Source of the DNA: Filomicrobium insigne
Lineage (GTDB): Bacteria > Pseudomonadota > Alphaproteobacteria > Rhizobiales > Hyphomicrobiaceae
Length of the DNA: 64,000 nucleotides
Reading direction: 5' to 3'
Assembly: GCF_900104305.1 (NCBI RefSeq)
Contig: NZ_FNJC01000001.1
Location: 434,001-498,000 of the forward strand
Part shown: positions 63,212 through 64,000 of the stretch, piece after piece
Numbering within the stretch: the stretch's first letter is position 1
How the letters are laid out: every line of letters begins with the position of its first letter
Position numbers and translations under genes: made by a program
The notes under the pieces: generated by a model
What the model was told of the DNA's origin: nothing
Databases searched by the model: none
Seen by the model: the letters and a program-made list of their open reading frames with translations, nothing else

Positions 63212-64000
63212 TCAGGCTGCGCTGCGTGTTTTCGCCAAGAACCCTTCAGCGTTTTTGCGAAGTTCGTCTGCCTTGGCCCCAAGTTCGAGAACAGCATTCA
63301 GCATCTGGCTCGCTGCCATTTCCGCCGATGCCGCAGATTGGCTAAGCCCCACGGTGTTCGTAGCGACATCCGTCGTACCTTGAGCGGCTTCCTGAACGTT
63401 GCGGGCGATTTCCATCGTCGCTGCGTTCTGCTCATCGGTGGTGGACGAGATAATGGTTGCGACCTCGTCCATCGACTTGATGATGTCTCCGATCGATGCG
63501 ATCGAGGTTACGGCGTCGGCCGTAGAACTCTGGATGTCCGCAATCTGCGCGCTGATCTCGCTGGTCGCTTTTGCAGTCTGGTTCGCGAGCGACTTCACCT
63601 CTTGCGCGACAACCGCGAAGCCTTTGCCAGCCTCACCGGCACGCGCGGCTTCGATGGTGGCGTTCAGCGCCAGCAGGTTTGTCTGACGTGCAATGTTGCT
63701 GATAATCTCGATGATATCACCAACCTTCTGCGACGCATGCGTAAGTTGACGCACCTTGTCCGAAGTCTGATCGGCGGTTTTGACTGCCTTGCGGCTGATC
63801 TCCGTTGAGCTTGCCACCTGCCGTCCGATCTCCTTGACCGAAGCGCTTAGTTCATCGGCCGCCATGGCAACTGTGCGGACATTGGCCGAGGCCTGCTCGG
63901 CTGCGGCGGCAACGGTGGAGGTCTGGCTGCTCGAGGTATCCGCCGCGGACGCTACCGTTTCAGCGGCGGTCCGAAGTTCGTCAGCGGTCCGGGCAACGGA
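63212..64000 (-). CDS. Methyl-accepting chemotaxis protein, C-terminal part (cut by window edge)
   Basis: The frame stays open from the window end (64000) to the stop at 63212, giving the signalling half of a chemoreceptor. The hairpin tip reads [37 protein letters not shown], the conserved contact region for CheA and CheW. Ala/Ser/Glu-rich methylation helices flank it (for example [13 protein letters not shown]). The N-terminal sensor lies outside the window, so the ligand cannot be judged. The C-terminus ([10 protein letters not shown]) lacks an NWETF-type CheR tether. Confidence 0.93.
   Translation of the reverse strand, partial: SVARTADELRTAAETVASAADTSSSQTSTVAAAAEQASANVRTVAMAADELSASVKEIGRQVASSTEISRKAVKTADQTSDKVRQLTHASQKVGDIIEIISNIARQTNLLALNATIEAARAGEAGKGFAVVAQEVKSLANQTAKATSEISAQIADIQSSTADAVTSIASIGDIIKSMDEVATIISSTTDEQNAATMEIARNVQEAAQGTTDVATNTVGLSQSAASAEMAASQMLNAVLELGAKADELRKNAEGFLAKTRSAA

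Overview
The window looks like chromosomal DNA of an alphaproteobacterium of the order Hyphomicrobiales, plausibly Hyphomicrobium or a relative. The basis is moderately high GC by eye, a class I lysyl-tRNA synthetase, a PodJ-like Sel1-repeat protein, a DUF6460 membrane protein, a TIGR02186/TauE pair and the helicase/PdeM 'ligase-associated' repair pair. The genus is an inference; no rRNA or other diagnostic marker is present.

Region 1 (1-16.7 kb): after an amidase gene comes a minus-strand secretion locus. It reads, in transcription order, a giant (about 2,959-residue) secreted protein with two animal-type haem peroxidase modules and several RTX calcium-binding blocks, a PrtD-type ABC exporter, a membrane-anchored RTX protein and an HlyD-type fusion protein. 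The giant protein resembles bacterial MopA-type peroxidases linked to Mn(II) oxidation. Upstream lie an unusual cluster of GTCSGAC-like half-palindromes, a clear terminator and an orphan NarL/LuxR response regulator. This is the most interesting part of the window.

Region 2 (17-29 kb): a TonB-dependent receptor with a Mo-box-like promoter is followed by a ModE-like DNA-binding protein and an Rrf2 regulator. Then come an isochorismatase-type hydrolase, a Tat-exported amidohydrolase and an MFS exporter, a small Arg/Trp-rich secreted peptide, a divergent azoreductase/LysR pair with a T-N11-A site between them, and an ArsR/tandem-SRPBCC operon with a perfect palindrome at its start.

Region 3 (29-36.9 kb): tRNA-Ser(GGA), two membrane proteins, MsrA, MepA murein endopeptidase, a fatty acid hydroxylase-family protein, a KANL3/Tex30-like hydrolase, a TerB-like protein, two adjacent palindromic repeats and lysK.

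Region 4 (36.9-41 kb): two consecutive, different DUF262-DUF1524 proteins, a GmrSD-like candidate anti-phage locus inserted among housekeeping genes.

Region 5 (41-64 kb): DUF952-pyrD, a MATE exporter, DUF6460, the Lhr-type helicase and PdeM, TIGR02186-TauE, a PodJ-like protein, a secreted coiled-coil protein and YjbQ. These are followed by an acetate-type uptake and sensing module: an SLC5 symporter with its DUF4212 subunit facing a response regulator and a symporter-fused hybrid histidine kinase, like ActP/CrbSR. The end holds mscL, a radical SAM protein, tRNA-Gly(CCC) and a chemotaxis receptor cut off by the window edge.
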